From: Arenibacter arenosicollis
GTDB taxonomy: Bacteria > Bacteroidota > Bacteroidia > Flavobacteriales > Flavobacteriaceae
Length of the DNA: 64,000 nt
NCBI RefSeq assembly: GCF_014397245.1
Contig: NZ_JACLHY010000013.1
Location: forward strand, 1-64,000
Direction of reading: 5' to 3'
Below, piece by piece: positions 9,738 to 17,762 of this stretch. The translations under genes and the position numbers were made by a program. A model generated the notes under the pieces. It was given only the letters and a program-made list of their open reading frames with translations, searched no databases and was not told where the DNA came from. Every line of letters starts with the position of its first letter. Position 1 is the stretch's first letter.

Positions 9738-10859
9738 ATGAAAAATAGTATCCCAATTATATTCGTCGCCTTATTGTCGCTAAATTTATCATGCGCACAA
9801 CAAACTGAAAATGAGGTAAATACATCCGACAATCCGCCTTTTACTGCTGAACTAATAATCGATGAACTGCAAACTCCATGGGGATTTACCTTCCTTCCGG
9901 ATGGCAGTATGCTCATCACCGAAAAGGCAGGTCAATTAATCCATTTCAAGGATGGCAAAAAAAATATAGTTAATAATTCCCCGGCTGTGTATAACAGAGG
10001 CCAAGGTGGACTTCTGGATGTAGTTTTACATCCCGATTACACCACTAATGGATGGATCTATATATCTTATGCTTCTGAGGACGGTGATGATAAGGGCGGA
10101 AATACGGCCATTATCAGGGCAAAACTAAACAACAACAGCCTTACGGATATCCAGTTGCTGTATAAAGCGACTCCTAACACTACAGGTGGCAATCACTTTG
10201 GTTCTCGGATTGCTTTTGATGACAAGGGCTATTTATTCTTTTCCATAGGGGAACGTGGAGAAAGGGACGTTAACCCGCAAGATATTACCAGGGATGGCGG
10301 AAAAATATACCGTATAAATGCAGACGGGAGTATTCCATCAGACAACCCTTTTGTAAACACCGACGGTGCAAAAACTGCCATATATAGTTATGGACATAGA
10401 AATCCACAAGGTTTAGTTAAAAACCCTATGACCGGTGAAATTTGGGATAACGAACATGGCCCACAGGGAGGTGATGAAATAAACATTATTGAAAAAGGAA
10501 AGAATTATGGTTGGCCAGTAATCACTTATGGTATCAATTATAGTGGTACCCCAATTACGGACAAGACCGAAATGGAAGGTATGGAGCAACCAATACATTA
10601 CTGGGTACCATCCATAGCACCCAGTGGAATGGCTTTTGTAACTTCTGACAAATATCCGGATTGGAAAGGCAATTTATTGATAGGTTCTTTAAAATTTCAA
10701 TATTTGGAGCGATTGGAACTCAAGGGCAATAAGGTTGTTTACCGAGAAAAACTGATGCCCGAGATAGGACGTGTTCGCGATGTAAGACAAGCTCCGGACG
10801 GTTATATTTATGTGGCGGTGGAAGGTAAAGGAATATATAAATTGATACCTAAAAAATAA
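9738..10859 (+). CDS. PQQ-dependent sugar dehydrogenase (Asd/GSDH family) lipoprotein
   Basis: The 373-residue protein starts with a lipoprotein signal (LSLNLSC, Cys at about 19), so it should sit in the periplasm on a membrane. The body is a six-bladed beta-propeller of the glucose/sorbosone dehydrogenase family (PF07995). Recognisable pieces are TPWGFTFLPDG, GGQGGLLDV-like VYNRGQGGLLDVVLHP, GGNHFGSR, SYGHRNPQGL, WDNEHGPQGGDEIN and NYGWPVITYG, covering the PQQ and metal pocket. The length fits E. coli YliI (Asd). It would oxidise aldose sugars and pass electrons onward. The c-type cytochrome starting 42 bp downstream on the same strand is a natural acceptor. The exact sugar cannot be told. 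Confidence 0.9.
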   Translation: MKNSIPIIFVALLSLNLSCAQQTENEVNTSDNPPFTAELIIDELQTPWGFTFLPDGSMLITEKAGQLIHFKDGKKNIVNNSPAVYNRGQGGLLDVVLHPDYTTNGWIYISYASEDGDDKGGNTAIIRAKLNNNSLTDIQLLYKATPNTTGGNHFGSRIAFDDKGYLFFSIGERGERDVNPQDITRDGGKIYRINADGSIPSDNPFVNTDGAKTAIYSYGHRNPQGLVKNPMTGEIWDNEHGPQGGDEINIIEKGKNYGWPVITYGINYSGTPITDKTEMEGMEQPIHYWVPSIAPSGMAFVTSDKYPDWKGNLLIGSLKFQYLERLELKGNKVVYREKLMPEIGRVRDVRQAPDGYIYVAVEGKGIYKLIPKK

Positions 10860-10901
10860 ATATCCATATTCCTTACCATAAACATCTAAAAAAAGTAAAA
10901 T

Positions 10902-11306
10902 ATGAAGCTTTTGCTGTTAACTTATATTTCATCCATTCTCTTATTGTCTATATTTATATTCCAAGACAAAGAACTGGAAGAAAGTATTAACCGAGGCAAG
11001 GACATCTATACTGACTTTTGCGTTACATGTCATATGACTAATGGAGAGGGTGTTGAAAAAACCTTCCCTCCCTTAGCCAAATCTGATTATTTGTTAAAGA
11101 AAAGAGTTGAAAGTATTCGGGGCATAAAATATGGCCAGCAGGGGGAAATCATAGTCAATGGAGTTACCTACAACAACACTATGGCGTCTATGGGACTCTA
11201 TGACGACGAAATAGCCGATGTAATGAATTATATCCTTAACTCTTGGGGCAATAAAAGTTCAAAAATGGTTACTCCAGATGAAGTTGCTGCCATAACCAAA
11301 GAATAA
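10902..11306 (+). CDS. Small c-type cytochrome
   Basis: This 134-residue protein has an N-terminal hydrophobic segment (residues 2-20, signal peptide or anchor) and one haem c site CVTCH at 40-44. The sixth haem ligand is probably Met94 or Met97 in NNTMASMG. The fold fits a monohaem class I cytochrome of about 100 residues. It lies 42 bp after the sugar dehydrogenase gene and probably shares its transcript, so it likely carries electrons from that enzyme to the respiratory chain. Its stop is only two bases from the convergent murQ stop. The partner assignment is inference from position. Confidence 0.88.
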   Translation: MKLLLLTYISSILLLSIFIFQDKELEESINRGKDIYTDFCVTCHMTNGEGVEKTFPPLAKSDYLLKKRVESIRGIKYGQQGEIIVNGVTYNNTMASMGLYDDEIADVMNYILNSWGNKSSKMVTPDEVAAITKE

Positions 11307-11308
11307 CT

Positions 11309-12124
11309 CTAAGCTTTTCGGGCATCTATTGCATTTTTAACCGAACCGTATTTCTTCAATAATTTTTCTGCCTCGGTATAATCAATTTTCAGTTCTTCTA
11401 CCAAATATCGGGTTCCGCGATCCACCAATTTTTCATTGGTAAGCTGCATATTCACCATTTTATTACCTTTTACCCTGCCAATTCTTATCATTAGAGCGGT
11501 GGATATCATATTAAGGACCAATTTTTGTGAAGTTCCGCTTTTCATCCTCGTGCTTCCCGTAAGAAATTCCGGGCCTACATTTACGGCTATAGGAATCTCC
11601 ACGGCCTGCGTTAAGGGAGAACCAGGATTGTTGGTAATACATGCCGTTAACAATCCATGTGCGGCAGCTTCTTTTACCCCACCAATTACATAAGGCGTTG
11701 TTCCAGATGCAGCTATACCAACTACGGTATCGTTTTTTGTAATATCAAAAGCCTCCAAATCCTTCCAAGCCTGTGCAGTGTCATCCTCGGCATTTTCAAC
11801 AGCCTTTCTGATTGCTATATCTCCACCAGCGATCAATCCTATGACATGATCGTGAGACAAACCAAAAGTGGGCGGTATTTCTGAAGCATCCAAAATACCT
11901 AACCGGCCACTGGTTCCAGCTCCAATATAAAATAGCCTGCCACCCTTATCGAACCTTTCTTTCAAAGCATCCACCAATTTAGTCACCTCTGGAATGACCA
12001 GGGCTACTGCATCCGCAATTAATTGATCCTCCTTATTCATATTAGTAAGGATGGTATTGGTATCCATCAATTCCAGGTCTGTATAATTTGATGGCAATTC
12101 GGTTATCTTTTTATAATCTTGCAT
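11309..12124 (-). CDS. murQ: N-acetylmuramic acid 6-phosphate etherase MurQ
   Basis: The product (271 residues, cytoplasmic) cleaves the lactyl ether of MurNAc-6-phosphate to give GlcNAc-6-phosphate and D-lactate. It carries the SIS-domain signature GAGTSGRLGILDASE (68-82) and GSTRMKSGTSQK near 185-200, both typical of MurQ. The length is close to the E. coli enzyme (298). It lies 284 bp downstream of the DeoR-type regulator on the same strand, and across from the SusCD-GHL10-AmpG-NagZ-AnmK genes. AnmK (22887-23963) would supply its substrate. Known pathway: anhydro-MurNAc to MurNAc-6P (AnmK) to GlcNAc-6P (MurQ). Confidence 0.95.
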   Translation of the reverse strand: MQDYKKITELPSNYTDLELMDTNTILTNMNKEDQLIADAVALVIPEVTKLVDALKERFDKGGRLFYIGAGTSGRLGILDASEIPPTFGLSHDHVIGLIAGGDIAIRKAVENAEDDTAQAWKDLEAFDITKNDTVVGIAASGTTPYVIGGVKEAAAHGLLTACITNNPGSPLTQAVEIPIAVNVGPEFLTGSTRMKSGTSQKLVLNMISTALMIRIGRVKGNKMVNMQLTNEKLVDRGTRYLVEELKIDYTEAEKLLKKYGSVKNAIDARKA

Positions 12125-12276
12125 AGTTTATGGATGGTATTTGGTCTTTAAAAGGTTATTAACAGGCTTTAGATTAAAATTGGGTTATTCAACTCAACGT
12201 ACTCAGTTCTCAATCCCAATTCAGTTTTGCTTTTCTTTAGAAATTTTTAAATCGCAATAAATTCTGTTTCACAAAA

Positions 12277-12305
12277 CAAAGAATACTTTTTAGAATAATG
12301 GCAAA
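12277..12305 (-). promoter_or_regulatory. Possible murQ promoter
   Basis: On the minus strand TTTG (12305-12302) is followed after 16 bp by TATTCTTTG (12285-12277), close to the Bacteroidota -33 TTTG and -7 TAnnTTTG pattern but with one extra base inside the -7 element. It sits 153 bp upstream of the murQ start. If real, murQ can be read apart from the regulator gene. Confidence 0.3.
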
Positions 12306-12408
12306 CTTAGGAAATTTTAATTTTTAACATTCCTTCAACAGTGGTAATACATTTAAGGAAAACGGACAATTCTAACATAGCTGTAGTCTTTTGATATAAA
12401 ATAGGTTT

Positions 12409-13158
12409 TTAAAGTAATTTTAAATTTACTTCCCTAAAGGCGCTTAATTTATCATCCTCTGGTTCCAGTTCTGTTATTAAAACATCTATTTTGTCCAGGT
12501 CACATATTTTGAAGCGCTGCGTGGAATTCAACTTCTCCGAAATTGAAGGAGCAACTATTTTTTTGGAAGCCTGTATCATAGCCTTTTTTATTTGCACAAT
12601 GTCCCAATCAAAGTCGGTTAAACCATTATTCACATCGATAGAGTTTATTCCTAAAAAACAGATATCAACCTTAATATCATTCAACATATTAATGGCGCAA
12701 CCGCCAATGGCGATTTGTGAATCTTTCGACAATTTTCCCCCTATCAATATCACATCCACTTCTGCTTTGGACATTAATTGAACTGCAACAGGTAAGCTGG
12801 GAGTAAAACATGTAATTTTCAAATTGGGAGGAATCATTCTTGCAATTTCCATATTGGTAGTTCCTCCACTTATTAGTATAACCTGGCCACTCTTTATTAA
12901 AGTTATTGCCTTTCTGGCAATCCGTGACTTATTTTCCAGTGCATAAATCTCTTGATTTTCAAGTTGGTAATTGTTAAACCCCAATGAAATGGCACCTCCG
13001 TGTACCTTCTTTAATTTCTTGGCAACACTTAGCTCCGTTATATCCCGGCGTATGGTATCTACAGATACACTTAAAAGCTCGGCAATATCCGTAAACAAAA
13101 CCCTATTATGGATTCTAACCTCATTCAAGATTACCTGTTGTCTCTCGGCTTTCAACAT
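12409..13158 (-). CDS. DeoR/GlpR-family transcriptional regulator
   Basis: With the ATG at 13158 the protein has 249 residues, starting MLKAERQQVILNEV, which is the normal DeoR beginning; a longer start at 13194 would add 12 residues not seen in the family. The N-terminal winged helix has LLSVSVDTIRRDITEL, the recognition helix of DeoR regulators, followed by KKLKKVHGGA. The rest is the DeoR effector domain with ISGGTTNMEIARMI and a phosphosugar-type pocket (LIGGKLSKDSQIAIGG). These regulators usually sense phosphosugars and repress catabolic genes. Its position between murQ and the SusC gene suggests MurNAc-6P or GlcNAc-6P as effector; this is inference. Confidence 0.92.
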   Translation of the reverse strand: MLKAERQQVILNEVRIHNRVLFTDIAELLSVSVDTIRRDITELSVAKKLKKVHGGAISLGFNNYQLENQEIYALENKSRIARKAITLIKSGQVILISGGTTNMEIARMIPPNLKITCFTPSLPVAVQLMSKAEVDVILIGGKLSKDSQIAIGGCAINMLNDIKVDICFLGINSIDVNNGLTDFDWDIVQIKKAMIQASKKIVAPSISEKLNSTQRFKICDLDKIDVLITELEPEDDKLSAFREVNLKLL

Positions 13159-13189
13159 AAAATTGTCAATATAATATTTACACAATATC

Positions 13190-13282
13190 AGCAAAATACT
13201 GCAAACAAGCCTTATATGGCCAATATTTATTTAAATTACTGCAATATATTGCAAATAATTGCAACTTTTGCAGTTTTTTGCA
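13190..13282. promoter_or_regulatory. Helically phased TGCA/GCAA half-sites (candidate operator)
   Basis: The 189-bp gap between the divergent DeoR-type and susC-like genes holds TGCA cores starting at 13240, 13250, 13260, 13269 and 13279, each about 10 bp apart. Another at 13200 is preceded by AGCAAA at 13190, again 10 bp apart. Most are part of TTGCAA or TGCAAA. Even spacing by one helical turn places them all on one DNA face, as expected for a multimeric repressor. The right part overlaps the susC-like promoter. The protein that binds is not known; the adjacent DeoR-type regulator is the obvious candidate. Confidence 0.5.
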
Positions 13283-13290
13283 TATTTTTG
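13259..13290 (+). promoter_or_regulatory. Promoter of the SusC/SusD genes
   Basis: TTG at 13259-13261 and TATTTTTG at 13283-13290 are 21 bp apart. TATTTTTG is an exact match to the Bacteroidota -7 element TAnnTTTG and the spacing is normal. Transcription would begin near 13297, leaving a leader of about 50 bases before the ATG at 13348. The phased TGCA cores run through it. Confidence 0.55.
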
Positions 13291-13347
13291 AAATTATCAA
13301 TTTTACTATTTCTAATTTACTTTACTAAAAATTAACTCCAAAAGTCG

Positions 13348-16323
13348 ATGAAAAAATTTCAAACAATTAGGGGAAAATTGCCAAGCCAATTATTTTTATG
13401 GCTCTTGCTGGTAATGAGTACAAACGTATTTGGGCAGCAATCCCCAATTACAATTAGTGGAAACATTACAGAAAGGGGATCTGGAATACCAATAGCTGGC
13501 GCTTCGGTATTTATTGAAAACTCCTCTTTCGGAGCGGTTTCAGATTTTGATGGCAATTACAGCTTTAAGGCGACTCTAGAAAACAAGGATTATGTTTTGA
13601 TCGCCAGCTATCTTGGGTTTAGCACTCAAAAAACTACTATAAGCGGTTCAGCTGGAGATATTACTAAGGATATTCTTTTAGCGGAAGACCTTCTGAGCTT
13701 GGACGAAGTTGTTGTAACAGGTACAGGTTCCGGAGCGAATAAAAGGTCACTGGGAAATGCCATATCCTCTGTAAAATCGGAAGATTTGACCAATAACGGT
13801 GCTACGCAGGTAGACCAGGCCATTGCCGGTAAAGTTTCCGGGGCCTTGGTGCAGCAGAATTCAGGTGATCCCGCAGGAGGTATTAGCATTAGACTTAGAG
13901 GTCCTAGTACCATTGCCGGTAGTTCTGACCCACTTTACATTGTGGATGGTATTATCATCAGCAACTCTAGTAATGAACTAATAGATTTGGGAGGAAATTC
14001 TCAGAATAGATTGGCTGACCTAAACCCTAATGATATCGAAAAAATAGAAATTATCAAGGGTGCAGCTGCAGCAGCGATATACGGGTCAAGGGCCAGCAAC
14101 GGGGTCGTGCAAATTTTTACTAAAAAAGGAAAGAGCGGAGAACCTAAGTTTACATTTATGACTAACATAAGGCTTAACGAGCTTAGAAAAAAAATCGATT
14201 ACAATACAGTTCCATTAGCCTGGGAAGTTGCCACCGACAGAAACAATTTGGCGACTGTTGCTGTGGAGCGCTATGATTTACAAGATGTCATATTCGACAC
14301 CGGTTTTGGATTGGAGAATTACTTTTCTGTAAACGGAGGAACCGAAAAAACTTCCTATTTTCTTTCGGCCTCACATTTGGATAATGAGGGAATTGTAAAC
14401 AATACGGACTTTAAACGATACGGATTTAAAGCAAACATTACTCAAAAAGCATTTGATTGGTTGGATATCACCGGAGGATTTAACTATGTAAGAAGTATCA
14501 GTAACGATGTTCCCAATGGAGGAATCAATTCTGCCTATGGAGCAATTACAGGATTTTTGTTCAGTGATAACTCTATAGACCCAACCCCTGATGCATCAGG
14601 AGTTTACCCTGTAACTTCTCCATTAGTGGCCAGAACCAACCCATTGGAAGCTGTGGACAGATTTGATTTTGGACAAAAAACAAATCGCTTCATCACTAGT
14701 ATTGCCTTGGATAGTAAGTTTAATGAACACCTTTCCGCAAAATACACCTTAGGGATGGATTATTACAACCAATCTGCTTTTGCCTTTATACCCATCAACA
14801 ACACTTCAACCTTACCTGATGGATTTGCTAGAAGATCGGATTTAAACAGTTTTCAGTATAATAGCGACCTAAATGTTACTTACAGGACCGATATTTCGGA
14901 AAGTGTAAACTCAATTACCACTGCCGGAGGTTCGTGGCAATATGAAGAAAGAGACAGAGTTGGCATTAGCGCAACTGGACTTCCACCCGTAGTGCAGACT
15001 GCAACAGGAGGTAGTTTATTGGAACAAGGTGAATCAAGGTCTCAGATTTCATACTGGGGCGCATTTCTACAACAGTCTTTTTCCTTCATGGACAAAATTT
15101 ATATAAACGGGGCTGTAAGAATGGACGGGGCTTCAACCTTTGGTAAGGATGAACGCAATCAGCTTTATTTCAAAGCAAGTGCCTCCTACGTTATGTCAGA
15201 TGAGGAATTTTGGAAAGAAGCTTTTTCCGACTCCTTTAACTCCTTTAAACTAAGGACTTCATGGGGACAGGCGGGTAACCTTACAGCATTGGGAGCATTT
15301 GATAGGTTTTCAGTTTACAACCCATCAGCTATAGGTGGGGCAGTAAGCCTTATACCTTCGACCGCTCAAGGAAATGAAAACTTAAAACCCGAAAGACAGG
15401 ATGAAATTGAATTAGGTTTTGACGCCGGTTTTCTTAACAATAGATTGGGCTTGGAATTCTCCTATTATCATCAAAAAGTAACGGATCTTTTGCTGCCAAG
15501 AGTTCTGGCACCATCAAGTGGGTATAGCTCAAGATTCGAAAACGTTGGTAACCTTGAGAACAAAGGTGTTGAATTTCTACTTAGGGCTGCACCAGTGAAA
15601 AATGAAAATTTTACATGGGACGTAACAGCTTCTTTCTCTAAAAATAAAAATGAAGTTACCAATGTAGCTGGAGGAGGACGACTTACCCTTGATGGAAGTT
15701 TCTCTACCAATTATGTTATTGAAGGTGAGCCATTAGGTGTTTTTTACAGACAATTTTATGCGAGAAATGAAGATGGTACTATTGCTTTGGATGCAGATGG
15801 CTACCCGTTTAGAGGGACTACAGAAGATGGTGAATCTTCAAAAGTACTTGGTGACCCAAATCCAGATTGGTTTGGTTCCCTGATCAACGAAATCTCCTAT
15901 AAGGATTTTTCTTTAAGAGTTCAATTTGATGCCGTACAAGGCTATGAAGTGTTCAACTGGAACCGTAGATTATTGGATAATGTATTATTTGGCGGTGGTT
16001 ATAATGTAGGTCAAGAATTGTTGGGCAATCTTCCCAAAGGTTATGGTGGGGCTCAAGCCAATATCTTTGAAGAATTTGTAGAAGACGGATCATTCGTTAA
16101 GTTAAGGGAAGTAAGTCTTAGCTATAACCTGACACCAAAATGGGATTTCATAGACAATATAGAACTGAGCTTGGTAGGTAGGAACCTTGTTTCATGGGAC
16201 AATTACTCAGGATGGGATCCAGAAGTAAGTGCTGCCGGACAGAGCAACGGAGTTAGAGGATTTGATTTCGCCACTGTTCCTATCCCAAAAACCTATCAAT
16301 TTGGAGTAAATGTTAGTTTCTAA
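13348..16323 (+). CDS. SusC/RagA-family TonB-dependent outer-membrane transporter
   Basis: This 991-residue protein has a signal peptide (to about residue 30), a carboxypeptidase-like beta domain (33-120, ITISGNITERGSG, DFDGNYSF), a TonB-box-like region (SLDEVVVTGTG near 118-128), then the plug with IRLRGPSTI and PLYIVDGIII, and a large beta-barrel ending in a terminal Phe. It lacks an N-terminal sensor domain, so it is a plain SusC transporter. It imports oligomeric nutrients through the outer membrane with the SusD lipoprotein encoded next. The surrounding NagZ, AnmK, MurQ and AmpG-like genes point to muropeptides or peptidoglycan sugars as cargo, which is inference; SusC sequence alone does not give the substrate. 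Confidence 0.93.
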   Translation: MKKFQTIRGKLPSQLFLWLLLVMSTNVFGQQSPITISGNITERGSGIPIAGASVFIENSSFGAVSDFDGNYSFKATLENKDYVLIASYLGFSTQKTTISGSAGDITKDILLAEDLLSLDEVVVTGTGSGANKRSLGNAISSVKSEDLTNNGATQVDQAIAGKVSGALVQQNSGDPAGGISIRLRGPSTIAGSSDPLYIVDGIIISNSSNELIDLGGNSQNRLADLNPNDIEKIEIIKGAAAAAIYGSRASNGVVQIFTKKGKSGEPKFTFMTNIRLNELRKKIDYNTVPLAWEVATDRNNLATVAVERYDLQDVIFDTGFGLENYFSVNGGTEKTSYFLSASHLDNEGIVNNTDFKRYGFKANITQKAFDWLDITGGFNYVRSISNDVPNGGINSAYGAITGFLFSDNSIDPTPDASGVYPVTSPLVARTNPLEAVDRFDFGQKTNRFITSIALDSKFNEHLSAKYTLGMDYYNQSAFAFIPINNTSTLPDGFARRSDLNSFQYNSDLNVTYRTDISESVNSITTAGGSWQYEERDRVGISATGLPPVVQTATGGSLLEQGESRSQISYWGAFLQQSFSFMDKIYINGAVRMDGASTFGKDERNQLYFKASASYVMSDEEFWKEAFSDSFNSFKLRTSWGQAGNLTALGAFDRFSVYNPSAIGGAVSLIPSTAQGNENLKPERQDEIELGFDAGFLNNRLGLEFSYYHQKVTDLLLPRVLAPSSGYSSRFENVGNLENKGVEFLLRAAPVKNENFTWDVTASFSKNKNEVTNVAGGGRLTLDGSFSTNYVIEGEPLGVFYRQFYARNEDGTIALDADGYPFRGTTEDGESSKVLGDPNPDWFGSLINEISYKDFSLRVQFDAVQGYEVFNWNRRLLDNVLFGGGYNVGQELLGNLPKGYGGAQANIFEEFVEDGSFVKLREVSLSYNLTPKWDFIDNIELSLVGRNLVSWDNYSGWDPEVSAAGQSNGVRGFDFATVPIPKTYQFGVNVSF

Positions 16324-16339
16324 ACTTAAAAAAACAACG

Positions 16340-17683
16340 ATGAAAAAATATATAAATTTTAAAACAAAGGCTATTACATTACTGATGACCGTGGTTGCGA
16401 TATCATCTTGCGAAACCGATTTTGACAACCCTAACGCCGCTACGGACGATCAGGTTTTTTCTTCTAGGGAAGGTATTCTGGCAGCTACCATAGGAATGCA
16501 ACAATTGTATTCAACAACAGGTTTAAGATGGATTGTGGAAACACCCGCGGTCACTACAAGGGAGGCAGGTATTACCACTACCTTTCAGAATATGATCGAT
16601 CTTGAAGATGGTGGAGACATTCCTAATTCTACCTCCAACATAGTCGGGCTTTGGTCCACCATGCTTCGGGTTATGTCTATTTCCGAGGATATCGCCAAAA
16701 ACGCACCTGATTTAAATATAAACGAAGGCACCAAAAGTGGTTTGGTAGCTTACGCCAATTTGTTTAAGGCAATGGCGATTGGTAGTATGGCTCAAAATTA
16801 CGAGCAAGCCATTGTTAATATTAGTCAAGATGGGGATGCAACATTCGTATCCAGGACAGAAGCATTCAATACTGCAGTTGCCCTTATCAATGAAGCTCAG
16901 AACTTAATTTCGTCCAATCCAATATCCGATGAGTTCAGTTCTGAGATATTGAGAGGAAACATAGATTTGGAAAATACCCTACAGGCTATGTCTGCAAGGT
17001 ATAATCTATTTGCGGGGAATTATGATGCGGCAATAACAGCCGCCACTTCAGTAGATCTAACTGCTACATCGGTCTTTACCTATGATTCGCAAAATCTAAA
17101 TCCAGTATGGAGCAGAGTTTTTCAAAACGGTGTTCCCAATTTTAAACCAAGGGATAATTTTGGACTGCCCAATTCTTTTACAATTGACCCTGCCGACGGG
17201 CGAGTAGATTTCTACTTGGTTCCCTTGGATGAATTGAACATAAATCAATTGCCTATTGAAGACCTTGCTGGATTCTTTGACGAAGAAAGTGGCACAGAAT
17301 CGATCCCAGTATACCTGACGGACGAGATGAACCTCATTATTGCAGAGGCCAATCTTAGGAAAAATTCAGCTGATATTTCTGCAGCCGTAACAGCTATAAA
17401 CAATGTTAGAACAGACAATGATGATGTCTTTGGCGTAAATGCCAATATTTCTGCATATTCTGGTGATTTGTCTGTTGATGCACTATTGGACGAGGTATAC
17501 CTTAACCGCAGGTTGGAGTTGTTCTTAACTGGAACTAGCCTGGAGGACAGTAGAAGGTTTGGACGTCCTGAACCCAGTACTAGTGCCAAGGTATTTACTG
17601 ATGAAAGGAATAGAAACTTCTATCCTTACCCCAACACAGAAAGGGACAATAACAGCAATACCCCTGCCGACCCATCAATTTAA
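16340..17683 (+). CDS. SusD/RagB-family nutrient-binding lipoprotein
   Basis: Starting at the ATG at 16340, just after the SusC stop, the protein has 447 residues. The longer reading from 16310 overlaps susC and has no signal. The signal peptide ends at the lipobox AISSC (Cys at about 24). The following NPNAATDDQVF and the helical TPR-like body are typical of SusD, and it ends with a SusD-type motif (LYLNRRLELFLTG, SRRFG, NFYPYPNTER). It caps the SusC barrel from the cell surface and binds the ligand. It belongs to the same transcript and is followed by a strong terminator. At 447 residues it is shorter than many SusD proteins (about 500-600). Confidence 0.92.
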   Translation: MKKYINFKTKAITLLMTVVAISSCETDFDNPNAATDDQVFSSREGILAATIGMQQLYSTTGLRWIVETPAVTTREAGITTTFQNMIDLEDGGDIPNSTSNIVGLWSTMLRVMSISEDIAKNAPDLNINEGTKSGLVAYANLFKAMAIGSMAQNYEQAIVNISQDGDATFVSRTEAFNTAVALINEAQNLISSNPISDEFSSEILRGNIDLENTLQAMSARYNLFAGNYDAAITAATSVDLTATSVFTYDSQNLNPVWSRVFQNGVPNFKPRDNFGLPNSFTIDPADGRVDFYLVPLDELNINQLPIEDLAGFFDEESGTESIPVYLTDEMNLIIAEANLRKNSADISAAVTAINNVRTDNDDVFGVNANISAYSGDLSVDALLDEVYLNRRLELFLTGTSLEDSRRFGRPEPSTSAKVFTDERNRNFYPYPNTERDNNSNTPADPSI

Positions 17684-17705
17684 TGGAAATATTGTTATAG
17701 TTTAC

Positions 17706-17746
17706 AAAAGGCCTACATTTATGATTAAATGCTAGGCCTTTTGTTT
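17706..17746 (+). terminator. Intrinsic terminator after SusD gene
   Basis: AAAAGGCCTA (17706-17715) and TAGGCCTTTT (17733-17742) form a perfect 10-bp stem with a 17-base loop, followed by GTTT. It lies 23 bp past the SusD stop and 17 bp before the GHL10 gene, so it may reduce rather than fully end transcription into the downstream recycling genes. Confidence 0.75.
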
Positions 17747-17762
17747 AAATACTCAATTGCAT

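Noticed and set aside
17757-17762. TTG start for the GHL10 gene
   Set aside because: The ATG at 17763 gives a normal lipoprotein signal; the two extra residues add nothing.
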